A DNA stretch of 10,307 nt from DALYDD01 sp046049705 (GCA_046049705.1 JBJOQZ010000071.1:1-10307); one strand, 5' to 3'; counted from the first letter of the stretch, positions 1 to 6,765 are shown. The notes: generated from the letters alone by a model not told the origin. Translations and numbers: made by a program.

Positions 1-387
1 AAAACAAGTGACATATAGTCGTTTTGGATCAAGAGCAAAACCATGTTCGGTATTTGTAAGAAGCTCATAACTCCATTCGATTGCCTCTTTTTTAAAATAA
101 TCCCCAAGCGACCAGTTCCCCATCATTTCGAAAAATGTGGCATGAGTATTGTCGCCGATTTCATCGATATCTCCTGTTCGTACGCATTTTTGAAAGTTTG
201 CAAGACGTGTACCAAGTGGATGCTTTGACCCGAGGAGATACGGCACAAGTGGTTGCATACCTGCAGTATTAAAAAGTACTGATGGATCATTTTCAGGGAC
301 AAGAGGTGCACTTGGAATAATGGCGTGATTTCTTGGGCTAGACTCAAAAAAGCCAAGGAATCGACGACGGATTTCACTAGATTTCAT
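1..387 (-). CDS. alaS: Alanyl-tRNA synthetase, N-terminal part (3' end outside window)
   Basis: Alanyl-tRNA synthetase charges tRNA-Ala with alanine in the cytoplasm. From the ATG at 387 an open frame of 129 codons runs to the window edge with no stop. It holds the class II catalytic front end of AlaRS: MKSSEIRRRFLGFF at the start, then FNTAGMQPLVPYLLG, then the motif-2 region with QKCVRTGDIDEIGD, THATFFEMMGNWS and LGDYFKKEAIEW. These blocks match the order seen in bacterial AlaRS (for example TFFEMLGNFSFGDYF in E. coli). The remaining catalytic domain and the editing and C-Ala domains would lie beyond position 1. No Shine-Dalgarno site precedes the start, but an extended -10 promoter ends nine bases upstream, so the message is probably leaderless. 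A strong terminator separates it from the gene upstream. The identification is secure; full length cannot be judged. Confidence 0.96.
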   Translation of the reverse strand, partial: MKSSEIRRRFLGFFESSPRNHAIIPSAPLVPENDPSVLFNTAGMQPLVPYLLGSKHPLGTRLANFQKCVRTGDIDEIGDNTHATFFEMMGNWSLGDYFKKEAIEWSYELLTNTEHGFALDPKRLYVTCF

Positions 388-396
388 AGGATTCTG

Positions 397-425
397 ATTG
401 TAGCATGATTTTTAAGGGTTTTGAA
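397..425 (-). promoter_or_regulatory. Promoter of alaS (extended -10)
   Basis: On the minus strand TTCAAA (425-420) is separated by 17 bases from TACAAT (402-397), which is preceded by TGC, an extended -10 element. The -10 ends nine bases before the alaS ATG, so transcription should begin about 0-4 bases ahead of the start codon. The site lies between an upstream terminator and the gene, where a promoter is needed. Confidence 0.65.
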
Positions 426-443
426 GACAGTAACTTTGTAGAT

Positions 444-496
444 AAAAAGAAAAGCCCCACGAGATGTGAAGTCTGTGATGACTTTTCTCGTCGGGC
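444..496 (-). terminator. Intrinsic terminator after the frameshifted gene
   Basis: On the minus strand GCCCGACGAGA (496-486) pairs with TCTCGTGGGGC (464-454), ten of eleven positions matching. An inner stem AAGTC/GACTT (484-480 with 473-469) encloses a six-base loop. The hairpin is followed at once by TTTTCTTTTT (453-444). It starts 16 bases past the stop codon of the 513-996 gene and insulates alaS from it. Confidence 0.85.
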
Positions 497-512
497 ACAC
501 TTGACCAAACTC

Positions 513-996
513 TCACTCAGGGGTAAGTGGCACTGTCCGGTGCTCAGTAGGATTTTTTCCTTCTGTTAACCAGCCTGCGCCACCAATAGTTCGTACATTC
601 CGCACATGGATCTCGGCTGTGACATCGACACCTTTTCCACGAAGTAGCAGGTATTCCTCGGCGTCACTTGGTACATCGGCATACAATCTTACTGTTGGTG
701 TCTCGACGTCACCAGAACCCATTGTAAAACCTTGCTGCTTTGCCCACCATTTCGCGTAGCTAGTAACATCATGGTTGGTCACTTCACCACCATTTCCACT
801 CATCATTATAGAGTATTGATCTGCGCGATGTAGGAACACCGCCCTGATGAGAAGGTGTTCTTCTTTAGATAGATAAGGATTCTCCGGACGATTCAAGTAC
901 CATAGCCCCCCCAATGACTAATCCCGATAAGGTGATTATGATACAGATGACTTTTAGAATAGGTACAAATGAACTTCCTTTTGGAAATTTTGACAT
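513..996 (-). pseudogene. Small membrane-anchored protein, unknown family, frameshifted in a G7 run
   Basis: The reading frame from ATG 996 begins MSKFPKGSSFVPILK and contains a clear membrane segment (about residues 11-34), then reaches a run of seven G at 912-906. Without a shift it stops at 865 after 43 residues. The frame downstream (912-513) is open for about 130 codons and encodes a soluble domain (LWYLNRPENPYLSKEEHLLI near its front; TIGGAGWLTEGKNPTEH near its end). That frame has a stop (TAG) directly upstream and only a TTG at 914 as a possible start. Removing one G (six instead of seven) joins the halves into a 160-residue protein with an N-terminal anchor and an extracytoplasmic domain. 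I recognise no family. The gene has its own promoter, leader and terminator. It may be a sequencing error in a homopolymer, a true pseudogene, or a gene using slippage; the 133-residue TTG-start product is the conservative alternative. Confidence 0.7.
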
Positions 997-1002
997 ATCG
1001 AT

Positions 1003-1059
1003 TCCGCCTTACGCCGCCTTTCAACGACAGTTACCTGGTCCCTCAGCGGAAGGGCAGGT
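1003..1059 (-). promoter_or_regulatory. Structured 5' leader: hairpin with possible pseudoknot to the ribosome-binding region
   Basis: In the leader of the 513-996 gene, ACCTG+CCCT (1059-1051) pairs with AGGG (1043-1040) and CAGGT (1037-1033), a 9-bp stem with a two-base AC bulge and the seven-base loop TCCGCTG. TCCGC in the loop (1050-1046) is perfectly complementary to GCGGA (1007-1003), six bases before the ATG in the Shine-Dalgarno position. AAGGCGG occurs twice (1020-1014 and 1010-1004). The hairpin is visible; the pseudoknot and any control of translation are inference. It matches no riboswitch class I know. Confidence 0.4.
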
Positions 1060-1070
1060 GTTGGTTTAAA

Positions 1071-1085
1071 TTGTTCAAAGAACAA
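1071..1085. promoter_or_regulatory. Perfect dyad at the expected transcription start (operator-like)
   Basis: TTGTTC AAA GAACAA is a perfect 6+3+6 inverted repeat. It begins four bases downstream of the -10 box at 1095-1090, so it covers the predicted transcription start near 1083, a typical repressor-operator position. It could equally form a small hairpin at the 5' end of the mRNA. Confidence 0.4.
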
Positions 1086-1089
1086 GTAT

Positions 1090-1118
1090 TTTATATCATG
1101 AATACTGTGAATTGTAAA
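1090..1118 (-). promoter_or_regulatory. Strong sigma-70-type promoter of the frameshifted gene
   Basis: On the minus strand TTTACA (1118-1113) and TATAAA (1095-1090) each match the consensus at five of six positions and are 17 bases apart; TGA before the -10 adds an extended element. The predicted start near 1083 gives a leader of about 87 bases before ATG 996. It is the best-matching complete promoter in the window. Confidence 0.7.
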
Positions 1119-1144
1119 CAATCGGTAGTGACCAAATATTATTT

Positions 1145-1786
1145 TTAGTATCGCCACCAGTACACATATATCCCAGCCAACTCCCTCGGTATCTTAAAGA
1201 CATCTTGCCATGCAATATACCTACTTCCTTGTCCTGCTACATGCTTGTCAGTAAAACCTGCAAGTTTAAATGCTTGTACTGATCTAAGTACATGGTAGTA
1301 GGATGTGACAACCAAAATTCGACTAAAACCATACCTATCTGCAATCTCTTTGGTATTGTATGCAGTTGCAAATGTATTCACTCCTTCATCATCTATAATC
1401 ACCTTTTCAGGCGAATAACCCTTTAAAGTGAGGTATTCTGCCATAGCTGTACCCTCATATTTGCCATCTGCTCCAAGCCCGCCACTCACAATGATGTACC
1501 CTGTTGTATTGCAATACATGTCTTGTGACACCTTGTACGCCTCATCGAGGCGTGACTTGAGTACAGGAGATGGTGTACCGTCTGCATATACACGATTACC
1601 AAGGACTACAACCACATCATGACTATCATGTAGATTCGGACACTTGTTTATGAATCCGTATCCAACAATATAGAGCATCTGCATCAGCGGATACATGACT
1701 AATAACAAAATAGCATACTGAGTTTGCTTTCGCATATTTCTAAAAACATGCCAATATGTTAAACATTTTTGTTTGCAGCCATGCAT
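1145..1786 (-). CDS. DUF218 / SanA-like membrane protein
   Basis: The 213-residue product has a short N-terminal stretch, a membrane segment at about residues 22-46, and an outward-facing DUF218 domain. The family signature appears in order: VVVVLGNRV (58-65), the conserved Arg of SPVLKSRLDEA (R79), IIVSGG (98-103), EGTAMAEYL (111-119), DDEGVNTFATAYNT (132-145) and TSYYHVLRSVQA (161-172), the block with conserved Ser, His and Arg. E. coli relatives are SanA, ElyC and YdcF; SanA and ElyC affect the envelope barrier and peptidoglycan or lipid-carrier metabolism, but no reaction is established. The ATG at 1786 lies 15 bases after the pepF stop, suggesting cotranscription. A second ATG at 1735 (residue 18, MRKQTQY) gives a more typical short cytoplasmic tail; neither has a Shine-Dalgarno site. 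Family assignment is good; the start is uncertain. Confidence 0.85.
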   Translation of the reverse strand: MHGCKQKCLTYWHVFRNMRKQTQYAILLLVMYPLMQMLYIVGYGFINKCPNLHDSHDVVVVLGNRVYADGTPSPVLKSRLDEAYKVSQDMYCNTTGYIIVSGGLGADGKYEGTAMAEYLTLKGYSPEKVIIDDEGVNTFATAYNTKEIADRYGFSRILVVTSYYHVLRSVQAFKLAGFTDKHVAGQGSRYIAWQDVFKIPRELAGIYVYWWRY

Positions 1787-1801
1787 TTTATTTTAATATC
1801 T

Positions 1802-3607
1802 CTACTTAGCACTTTTCTTATACAATACCTCCACTTCCTTTATTCTTTGTGCAATTTGCTCAAGTCCCTTTTCGAAGAATTCAGGCTTTGTAACATCTAT
1901 TCCGATAGATTTGAAGATATCATCTGGTCGCATAGATGAACCTGCACTCAAAAATTGTTCAACTTTTTCAATAAATTGAGGATTCTTTTTATATTCTGCA
2001 TAGAGAGCATTTGCAATCAGTTGACCATAAGCATATGCATAGACATAGAAGAAATATCTGAAGTGCGGCACAGACACAAAAGCATACCCATCATGCGGGT
2101 GGTATTCAAAGGCGTTACCAAGAAAAGCTTTACGGTGTTTGACCAGCATTTGGGCCATCTCTTCCGCAGACAATTGTCCTTTTTCTCGAATCTGAGTATG
2201 GAGTTCGACTTCGAAATTAAAAAAAGCGATTTGAGAATGGGTAGTAAATATATCGTCCTGCACTTTTTCCAGAAGCATGTACATCTTTTCTTTTTCTGTA
2301 GCAGATTCAAAAAGATAATCAAACAAAATATTTTCAAAGAAGGTGCTAGCTACTTCTGCAATTGAAATCGTATAATCTTGATAGATAGGTTTTTGAGATT
2401 TTGATAATTCACTGTGAATCGCATGCCCCATTTCATGTGCCATAGTGAAAATACTATTCATATCAGAGACATGATTGAGAAGGATATACGTTGGTACACC
2501 TATTCCACTCGAACAATAGGCACCATTTTTCTTCCCTTTTTTTGGGAGAAAATCGAAGCGTCCTTCTTCGATAAATGTTTTAAATAATTTTCCGAGATAT
2601 GGGCGGACTGTATGGAGCGCATCATATACCATGTCCACCCCCTCTTCGATAGAATATTTTTTCTTTGACACTGACATTTTTGTGCCAATTTCAGCGAGTG
2701 TAAGCTTTGGTAAACCGAGCACTTTTGCTTTGAGCTTGAAAAAACGAGCTGAATCTGCAAATCTACCCGATACGGCTTTGACAAGTGCCTCAACACTTTC
2801 AATTGAATTCTGATATCCTACCACCGTCGCCTCATACGGCGTCTTCATACTGCGCAAATCATCACCTATACGCTTATTTGTTACTACAGCATTGATCTCT
2901 GCTTCTGCAAAAAAACTAATTTCTTTATATTTATTTATAATTCCTATATGCAGTGCACGTCGTTCTTTCAGTGGTAAATCAGCCTTGATTGCTTGTGCTT
3001 CAGTGATTGGGATTTGCTTACCTTTATGAAGCACGGTCTGAGATGTCAATAATTTTTTCTGAGCAGTAACCCACATTTCATATGAAGGACCGTTTTTGAG
3101 ATTTACTATCTTTTCTTCAGCTTCAGAAAGATTATATTTCGCCACATCGAAAATTGACTTAAGAAATGTATGATACTCAGCTAAATTTTTGTCTGCCAAA
3201 AAGTGCTTTTGATTTTCCTTTGAGATTTTCGCAAGTGCAAGATTGAAGAATAATATTTTATTCGCTGCCTCTGTAAGCTTGGTATCGAGCTTTGTGTACA
3301 ATGCTTTTATTTTACTATTTTGACTATCGATATCTGCAATAAGATGCAAATACCATACAGGTTTCCATAGGCCTGCTTTTTCAGTAAGTAATTGCCAATC
3401 ATCGAGTGCTTTTTTAAGGGTTCCTGCATCTGTAGTAAACTGTACGATTTTCTTAGAGTCAGAATATTTTTGTGCAAATGATTCATATACCGCAACAAGC
3501 ACCTCGGCATCTTTTCCAAGTTGTGGATCTGCGATGCTTTTATATAAAGATTTAAAATCCCAATCTTTTTTAATCTTGATCTTAGGAATTGTTGATGTTT
3601 TTTTCAT
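1802..3607 (-). CDS. pepF: Oligoendopeptidase F (M3B zinc metallopeptidase)
   Basis: This cytoplasmic zinc peptidase cleaves oligopeptides inside a closed chamber, recycling peptides. The 601-residue length matches the PepF family. The helical N-terminal half is followed by the catalytic region: SSGIGVPTYILLNHV (366-380) leads to the zinc motif HEMGH (391-395) within FTMAHEMGHAIHSE, with the third ligand E418 in ISIAEVAST, 23 residues later as expected for M3. HFRYFFYVYAYAYGQ (515-529) supplies the late His and Tyr residues that bind substrate in this family. No key residue is missing and there is no signal peptide. It starts 23 bases after the stop of the Cas4-like gene and is followed 15 bases on by the DUF218 gene, so the three probably form an operon. 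No Shine-Dalgarno site is visible before ATG 3607. Confidence 0.95.
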   Translation of the reverse strand: MKKTSTIPKIKIKKDWDFKSLYKSIADPQLGKDAEVLVAVYESFAQKYSDSKKIVQFTTDAGTLKKALDDWQLLTEKAGLWKPVWYLHLIADIDSQNSKIKALYTKLDTKLTEAANKILFFNLALAKISKENQKHFLADKNLAEYHTFLKSIFDVAKYNLSEAEEKIVNLKNGPSYEMWVTAQKKLLTSQTVLHKGKQIPITEAQAIKADLPLKERRALHIGIINKYKEISFFAEAEINAVVTNKRIGDDLRSMKTPYEATVVGYQNSIESVEALVKAVSGRFADSARFFKLKAKVLGLPKLTLAEIGTKMSVSKKKYSIEEGVDMVYDALHTVRPYLGKLFKTFIEEGRFDFLPKKGKKNGAYCSSGIGVPTYILLNHVSDMNSIFTMAHEMGHAIHSELSKSQKPIYQDYTISIAEVASTFFENILFDYLFESATEKEKMYMLLEKVQDDIFTTHSQIAFFNFEVELHTQIREKGQLSAEEMAQMLVKHRKAFLGNAFEYHPHDGYAFVSVPHFRYFFYVYAYAYGQLIANALYAEYKKNPQFIEKVEQFLSAGSSMRPDDIFKSIGIDVTKPEFFEKGLEQIAQRIKEVEVLYKKSAK

Positions 3608-3630
3608 ATAGATTTTATTTAATATTCTGA

Positions 3631-4491
3631 TTATTTATTTTCATTTTTCTTAATATGCGCTTCGTATGCTTTCCTTGACTCTAGTCTATATTCACAATAC
3701 TCACAAGTTGGAGATTTCTTAGGAATCTCATTGCTATCAAGGCATTTCTTTGCCTTTTTCAAGACATCTTCAATCCAATCACTTTTTCCAGTATACGGAA
3801 TGATTTTGACATCAAATTCAAGTTTTCCATCAAATGCTACGCGATCTTTCTTCCCATTTACATATACAAAATAGCCTGTATCACTAACATTGAAATTATT
3901 ATTACGAAGAAGCCATTGATAGACTTCCATTTGTCTTCGATATTGATTATGCCACTTGGTATCTTCAAGCTCTATCTCACCCTCTTTACTTGTAGCCTTA
4001 TAATCTACAACAGCCAAATTACCATCAGACATTTGCCAGATATCGTCGACAGCGCCAAAGACGATAAAATTTGTTTCAGGATGAAGATATTGCACTCCTA
4101 TAAAATTTTCACGCCAGACGTCAATCTGTTCATGGCTAAATGGTACAGCATCTACACCATATGATTTCATAAGTGGATGTGTAGTAGCGGCAATTCTATG
4201 TGTATCAAATTCTTTCTTAAGTAAATGATCTACAGCGATATTGAGTGTAAATGGGGCACCTTGTGGTCGAGCAATACCAAGTCTTCTATCGAGATAAAAG
4301 CAAAGTGGGCATTCGAGAAACATGTCTATTTTCGATCGACTCAATTTAAACGGCTCCGAGTCTTTTGTTCCAATATTTTTCTCACCATAAATCCCCCATG
4401 TTTTAACTATATTTGATTTATTTCCAGAATTCCAACCTCCACTCCAGCTACTCCCTTTTGAACTTGATCCCGACTTTTTTGTATATGCCAT
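3631..4491 (-). CDS. PD-(D/E)XK (Cas4/RecB-like) nuclease-family protein with four cysteines
   Basis: The 286-residue protein opens with a disordered Ser/Gly-rich tail (residues 7-27) and then a RecB/Cas4-type nuclease domain. The core is LSRSKIDMFLECPLCFYLD (50-68), FGAVDDIW (145-152) with the metal-binding Asp, VVDYKAT (161-167) giving the D-x-K pair D163/K165, and QMEVYQWLL (187-195), the QxxxY motif IV. C61 and C64 near the front and C263 and C266 near the end could hold an iron-sulphur cluster. In AddB and Cas4 the usual split is one front and three rear Cys, so two plus two is unusual and might bind zinc instead. No cas1/cas2 or CRISPR repeat is nearby, so a CRISPR role is not supported; a general DNA-processing role is inferred. 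A promoter ends ten bases before ATG 4491, and pepF follows closely. Confidence 0.82.
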   Translation of the reverse strand: MAYTKKSGSSSKGSSWSGGWNSGNKSNIVKTWGIYGEKNIGTKDSEPFKLSRSKIDMFLECPLCFYLDRRLGIARPQGAPFTLNIAVDHLLKKEFDTHRIAATTHPLMKSYGVDAVPFSHEQIDVWRENFIGVQYLHPETNFIVFGAVDDIWQMSDGNLAVVDYKATSKEGEIELEDTKWHNQYRRQMEVYQWLLRNNNFNVSDTGYFVYVNGKKDRVAFDGKLEFDVKIIPYTGKSDWIEDVLKKAKKCLDSNEIPKKSPTCEYCEYRLESRKAYEAHIKKNENK

Positions 4492-4501
4492 ATTGAGTCT
4501 A

Positions 4502-4529
4502 ATTATGCATGAAAACTAGCTAAGGACAA
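4502..4529 (-). promoter_or_regulatory. Promoter of the Cas4-like gene
   Basis: On the minus strand TTGTCC (4529-4524) and CATAAT (4507-4502, five of six to consensus) are 16 bases apart. The -10 ends ten bases before ATG 4491, implying a leader of only a few bases. The site lies in an 82-base gap that also holds a perfect 6-bp hairpin, TAAGGA/TCCTTA (4521-4537), overlapping the -35. That hairpin has no T-run after it and is more likely a binding site or chance than a terminator. Confidence 0.5.
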
Positions 4530-4573
4530 AATCCTTACATAACCACCCGGTCTCTCTGCCTTTTCCGCAGGTA

Positions 4574-5572
4574 TCAACCCATCGGAATAGTTTTCATGAT
4601 CTCATCTACCTCGTCGAGCAACCCTTCTATCCTCTTCTCAGAAAAACCCATCTCGCGCAAAACAGGTCGCTTTGTATAGAGACTTCGGGCAAGAACGATA
4701 TCTTTATCCATAAGTACTCGCTTTTCACCATCTGAAAGCGAAGTCAAACATGTAATTGGGTGTAATTGCGTATCTTCGATTAAGTCCTGTAGATTTCCTT
4801 TGTTTGGATAGTCCCAGCTAAGCATTTTGAGACCCTTACAATTTCCATAGATGATAGCAGTATCAGTAAATCGAGTATTTGTAATAAGCCAACCTTCAGT
4901 CAATTTCCTCTCAATACCACCATAGTTAAATGTAGTGCCGGCAAGATCATCGAAGCGGGCCCTGACATAGAGTGAGACTTTTGTATCAGTTTTTGAAGCT
5001 GCATCAGAATGATACTTTACTTCCGCCATAATCAACTTTTCTTTATTCCATGCCACTACATCTACTTCATGCGGCACACATCCACCAAGTACAATTTGAC
5101 CGGTGATTGCTTGAAATCCCCATTTTGCCTTAAATACTTCAGCGACATATGCTTCAAATGGAAATCCTGTCGGTCCAAACTGGAGCATAGAGCGACGCAA
5201 TGAATACCGAGCTGCAACTACACGTGATGAGCGTTTTAGGATTGTATATGCCTCATGATAAATATCAGCTGCAGTAAACAAAAACTCTTCATGTACATGC
5301 CTTTTTGGGTCTGTAATATGTCCATCTATGTGGCCTGCCACATGTTCGGCTTTATATTCATGCGCACGCGCCTTTGCATCTGACATTTTTTGGCGCATCT
5401 GCGCAATCACATCACGGACAATTTTATCTGCCTGATGAGGTTCAGCTCCAGATTTTATCAGTGATTCATATAATTTTTTTTGATCGAAGGCTTCTTTGCT
5501 CCCGTCTTCTTTTCGAACAAAGAGTGGTGCATGGTGTACTTGTGCTTGATGTGCTTTTGTTTCAGTGGACAT
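4574..5572 (-). CDS. ATP-cone plus PD-(D/E)XK restriction-endonuclease-like protein
   Basis: Numbered from ATG 5572 the protein has 332 residues. Residues about 16-60 are the front of an ATP-cone (PLFVRKEDGSKEAFDQKKLY), a nucleotide-binding module best known from ribonucleotide reductase and NrdR. The cone finishes at TAADIYHEAYTILKR (100-114), after a His-rich stretch (about 78-97). Then come AARYSLRRSMLQFGPTGFPF and a PD-(D/E)XK domain with E140, D171 in HEVDVVAW and E184-V-K186 in MAEVKYH. WLITNTRFTDTAI and LHPITCLTSLSDGEK are hallmarks I recall from this recurrent bacterial fusion, usually annotated only as restriction endonuclease; its target is unknown. I chose ATG 5572 because it is two bases past the mnmA stop and nine bases after a perfect TATAAT; an in-frame ATG at 5602 overlaps mnmA and adds an unconserved leader. 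No methylase is adjacent. Confidence 0.85.
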   Translation of the reverse strand: MSTETKAHQAQVHHAPLFVRKEDGSKEAFDQKKLYESLIKSGAEPHQADKIVRDVIAQMRQKMSDAKARAHEYKAEHVAGHIDGHITDPKRHVHEEFLFTAADIYHEAYTILKRSSRVVAARYSLRRSMLQFGPTGFPFEAYVAEVFKAKWGFQAITGQIVLGGCVPHEVDVVAWNKEKLIMAEVKYHSDAASKTDTKVSLYVRARFDDLAGTTFNYGGIERKLTEGWLITNTRFTDTAIIYGNCKGLKMLSWDYPNKGNLQDLIEDTQLHPITCLTSLSDGEKRVLMDKDIVLARSLYTKRPVLREMGFSEKRIEGLLDEVDEIMKTIPMG

Positions 5573-5574
5573 TA

Positions 5575-6765
5575 TCACATGATTATACCACCACCGATAC
5601 ATAATTCGCCATCATAAAGTACACAGGATTGACCACTCGCTACACCTTGTTGAGCTTTTTTAAATTGCACTTTCAATAATAATGCACCTGCATGTAATTC
5701 TTCATCAACATAAGGCTCAACTTGGACATCTTGCAGTTCTTGGCGATGTCGTATTCGAGCTTTCAATTTTGTTTTTGTTTGAATATGTGTATATAAAAGT
5801 ACATCTGAAAGATGTATTTCGGTGGCCGATTGAACTGCAAGTAAATCTTTTTGCAACCCAACTACAAGTTCATTGTGTATCAAATCTTTTTTGATAATGA
5901 AATGCGGTTCCATATCGGGAGTATTGGTGTACAAAGTAAAGCCATGCCTTTCTCCAATGGTATAAAGTACTGCGCCATCATGTACCCCTACTTCAGCACC
6001 TTTTATATCACGTACTATACCCTGCCTCGTCTCAATTTCTTTTCCAAGAAACTCTTTCATGTCTAATTTGCCAATAAAACATACACCCTGACTATCTTTT
6101 TTATCAAATACAGGTAATTTAATTTCTGATGCAATTTGTCGTACCTCTTGCTTTGTGAGTGCACCAATCGGAAAGATTGTACGAAACACTTTTTCTTGAC
6201 CCATGGCCCACAAGAAATATGTCTGATCTTTTATTTCATCTTTGGCTTTTGCAAGTACGGTATGTGTTTCTTGTTTACGAGAGACTTGTACAGTCTTACT
6301 TTTTGCATAATGACCTGTGGCCACAAAGTCGGCACCTTCACCTATTGCCGCATCATAAAATGCGCCAAATTTAACATACTTATTGCACATCACATCTGGG
6401 TTTGGTGTTCTTCCTGCCGCATATTCTCGAATCATATAATCGGCAACATGTTTTTTATATTCTTCCTCAAGGTATATGGTACGAAATGGTATACCAAGCT
6501 GTGCGGCGACTCGCATAGCATCTCGGCGATCATCTTTCCAGGTACATACCATACCTTTTGGTTGCCAAGTCTTAATGAATACGCCAACTACATGAAATCC
6601 TGCTTCCTTGAGAATATATGCAGAGACAGATGAATCCACTCCACCTGACATACCCACACAAACCACTGGTTTTTGCCCGAGTTTCTTGGCATCCTCAAGA
6701 ACTGTAAAAATATGTTCTGGAAATGCAGATATGGCTCTTTCTAGTAATTTTTTAAGTTCTGACAT
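5575..6765 (-). CDS. mnmA: tRNA-uridine 2-sulfurtransferase MnmA
   Basis: MnmA uses ATP and a relayed persulfide sulfur to make 2-thiouridine at wobble position 34 of tRNA-Lys, -Glu and -Gln. The PP-loop VGMSGGVDSS (37-46) binds ATP. NPDVMCNKYVKFG carries catalytic C127 and SQGVCFIG carries the second, C229; TGHYAK (150-155) and KDQTYFLW (179-186) bind tRNA or shape the active site. LYTIGERHGF (267-276) begins the central domain, and a beta-barrel ends the protein. All catalytic residues are present. The frame from ATG 6765 gives 396 residues with about 31 ahead of the usual start; a GTG at 6666 (residue 34) would give the canonical front MVCVGMSGG, so the start is unresolved. The gene follows mltG by 72 bases, and its last codons contain the -10 box of the next gene. 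Confidence 0.96.
   Translation of the reverse strand: MSELKKLLERAISAFPEHIFTVLEDAKKLGQKPVVCVGMSGGVDSSVSAYILKEAGFHVVGVFIKTWQPKGMVCTWKDDRRDAMRVAAQLGIPFRTIYLEEEYKKHVADYMIREYAAGRTPNPDVMCNKYVKFGAFYDAAIGEGADFVATGHYAKSKTVQVSRKQETHTVLAKAKDEIKDQTYFLWAMGQEKVFRTIFPIGALTKQEVRQIASEIKLPVFDKKDSQGVCFIGKLDMKEFLGKEIETRQGIVRDIKGAEVGVHDGAVLYTIGERHGFTLYTNTPDMEPHFIIKKDLIHNELVVGLQKDLLAVQSATEIHLSDVLLYTHIQTKTKLKARIRHRQELQDVQVEPYVDEELHAGALLLKVQFKKAQQGVASGQSCVLYDGELCIGGGIIM
5582..5590 (-). promoter_or_regulatory. Extended -10 promoter inside the mnmA 3' end
   Basis: TGGTATAAT (5590-5582, minus strand) is a perfect extended -10, ending exactly nine bases before ATG 5572. The -35 at 17-base spacing (GGCGAA) is poor, as is common with extended -10 promoters. 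It lies in the last Gly-Gly-Ile-Ile codons of mnmA, so coincidence is possible, but the spacing equals that of the alaS promoter. Confidence 0.5.

Noticed and set aside
1003..1060. Possible match to a known riboswitch (the AGGGACCAGG segment recalls SAM-I, GGCGGA recalls ZTP or fluoride types)
   Set aside because: The other conserved cores of those classes are absent; only short fragments agree, so no known class is called.
954..1157. Minus-strand open frame of 67 codons (MAILKIIFGHYRLF...) spanning the leader of the 513-996 gene
   Set aside because: It overlaps the DUF218 3' end, the promoter, the hairpin leader and the start of the next gene in another frame. Its sequence looks like translated non-coding DNA and there is no initiation signal.
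4521..4537. Perfect hairpin TAAGGA/TCCTTA considered as a terminator of the ATP-cone gene
   Set aside because: It has a weak six-base AT-containing stem and no T-run on the 3' side of the minus strand; it overlaps a plausible -35 box.
5573..5602. ATG at 5602 as the start of the ATP-cone gene (adds MYRWWYNHVI)
   Set aside because: It overlaps the mnmA coding end, and the added residues look unlike the family front. ATG 5572 has the stop-start coupling and the -10 box.
6136..6633. Plus-strand open frame of 165 codons opposite mnmA, with other plus-strand frames at 1955-2365 and 9875-10243
   Set aside because: They are antisense to conserved genes (mnmA, pepF, the sigma-4/HARE gene), rich in Cys, Phe and His as expected of reverse-frame translation, and match no recognisable family.
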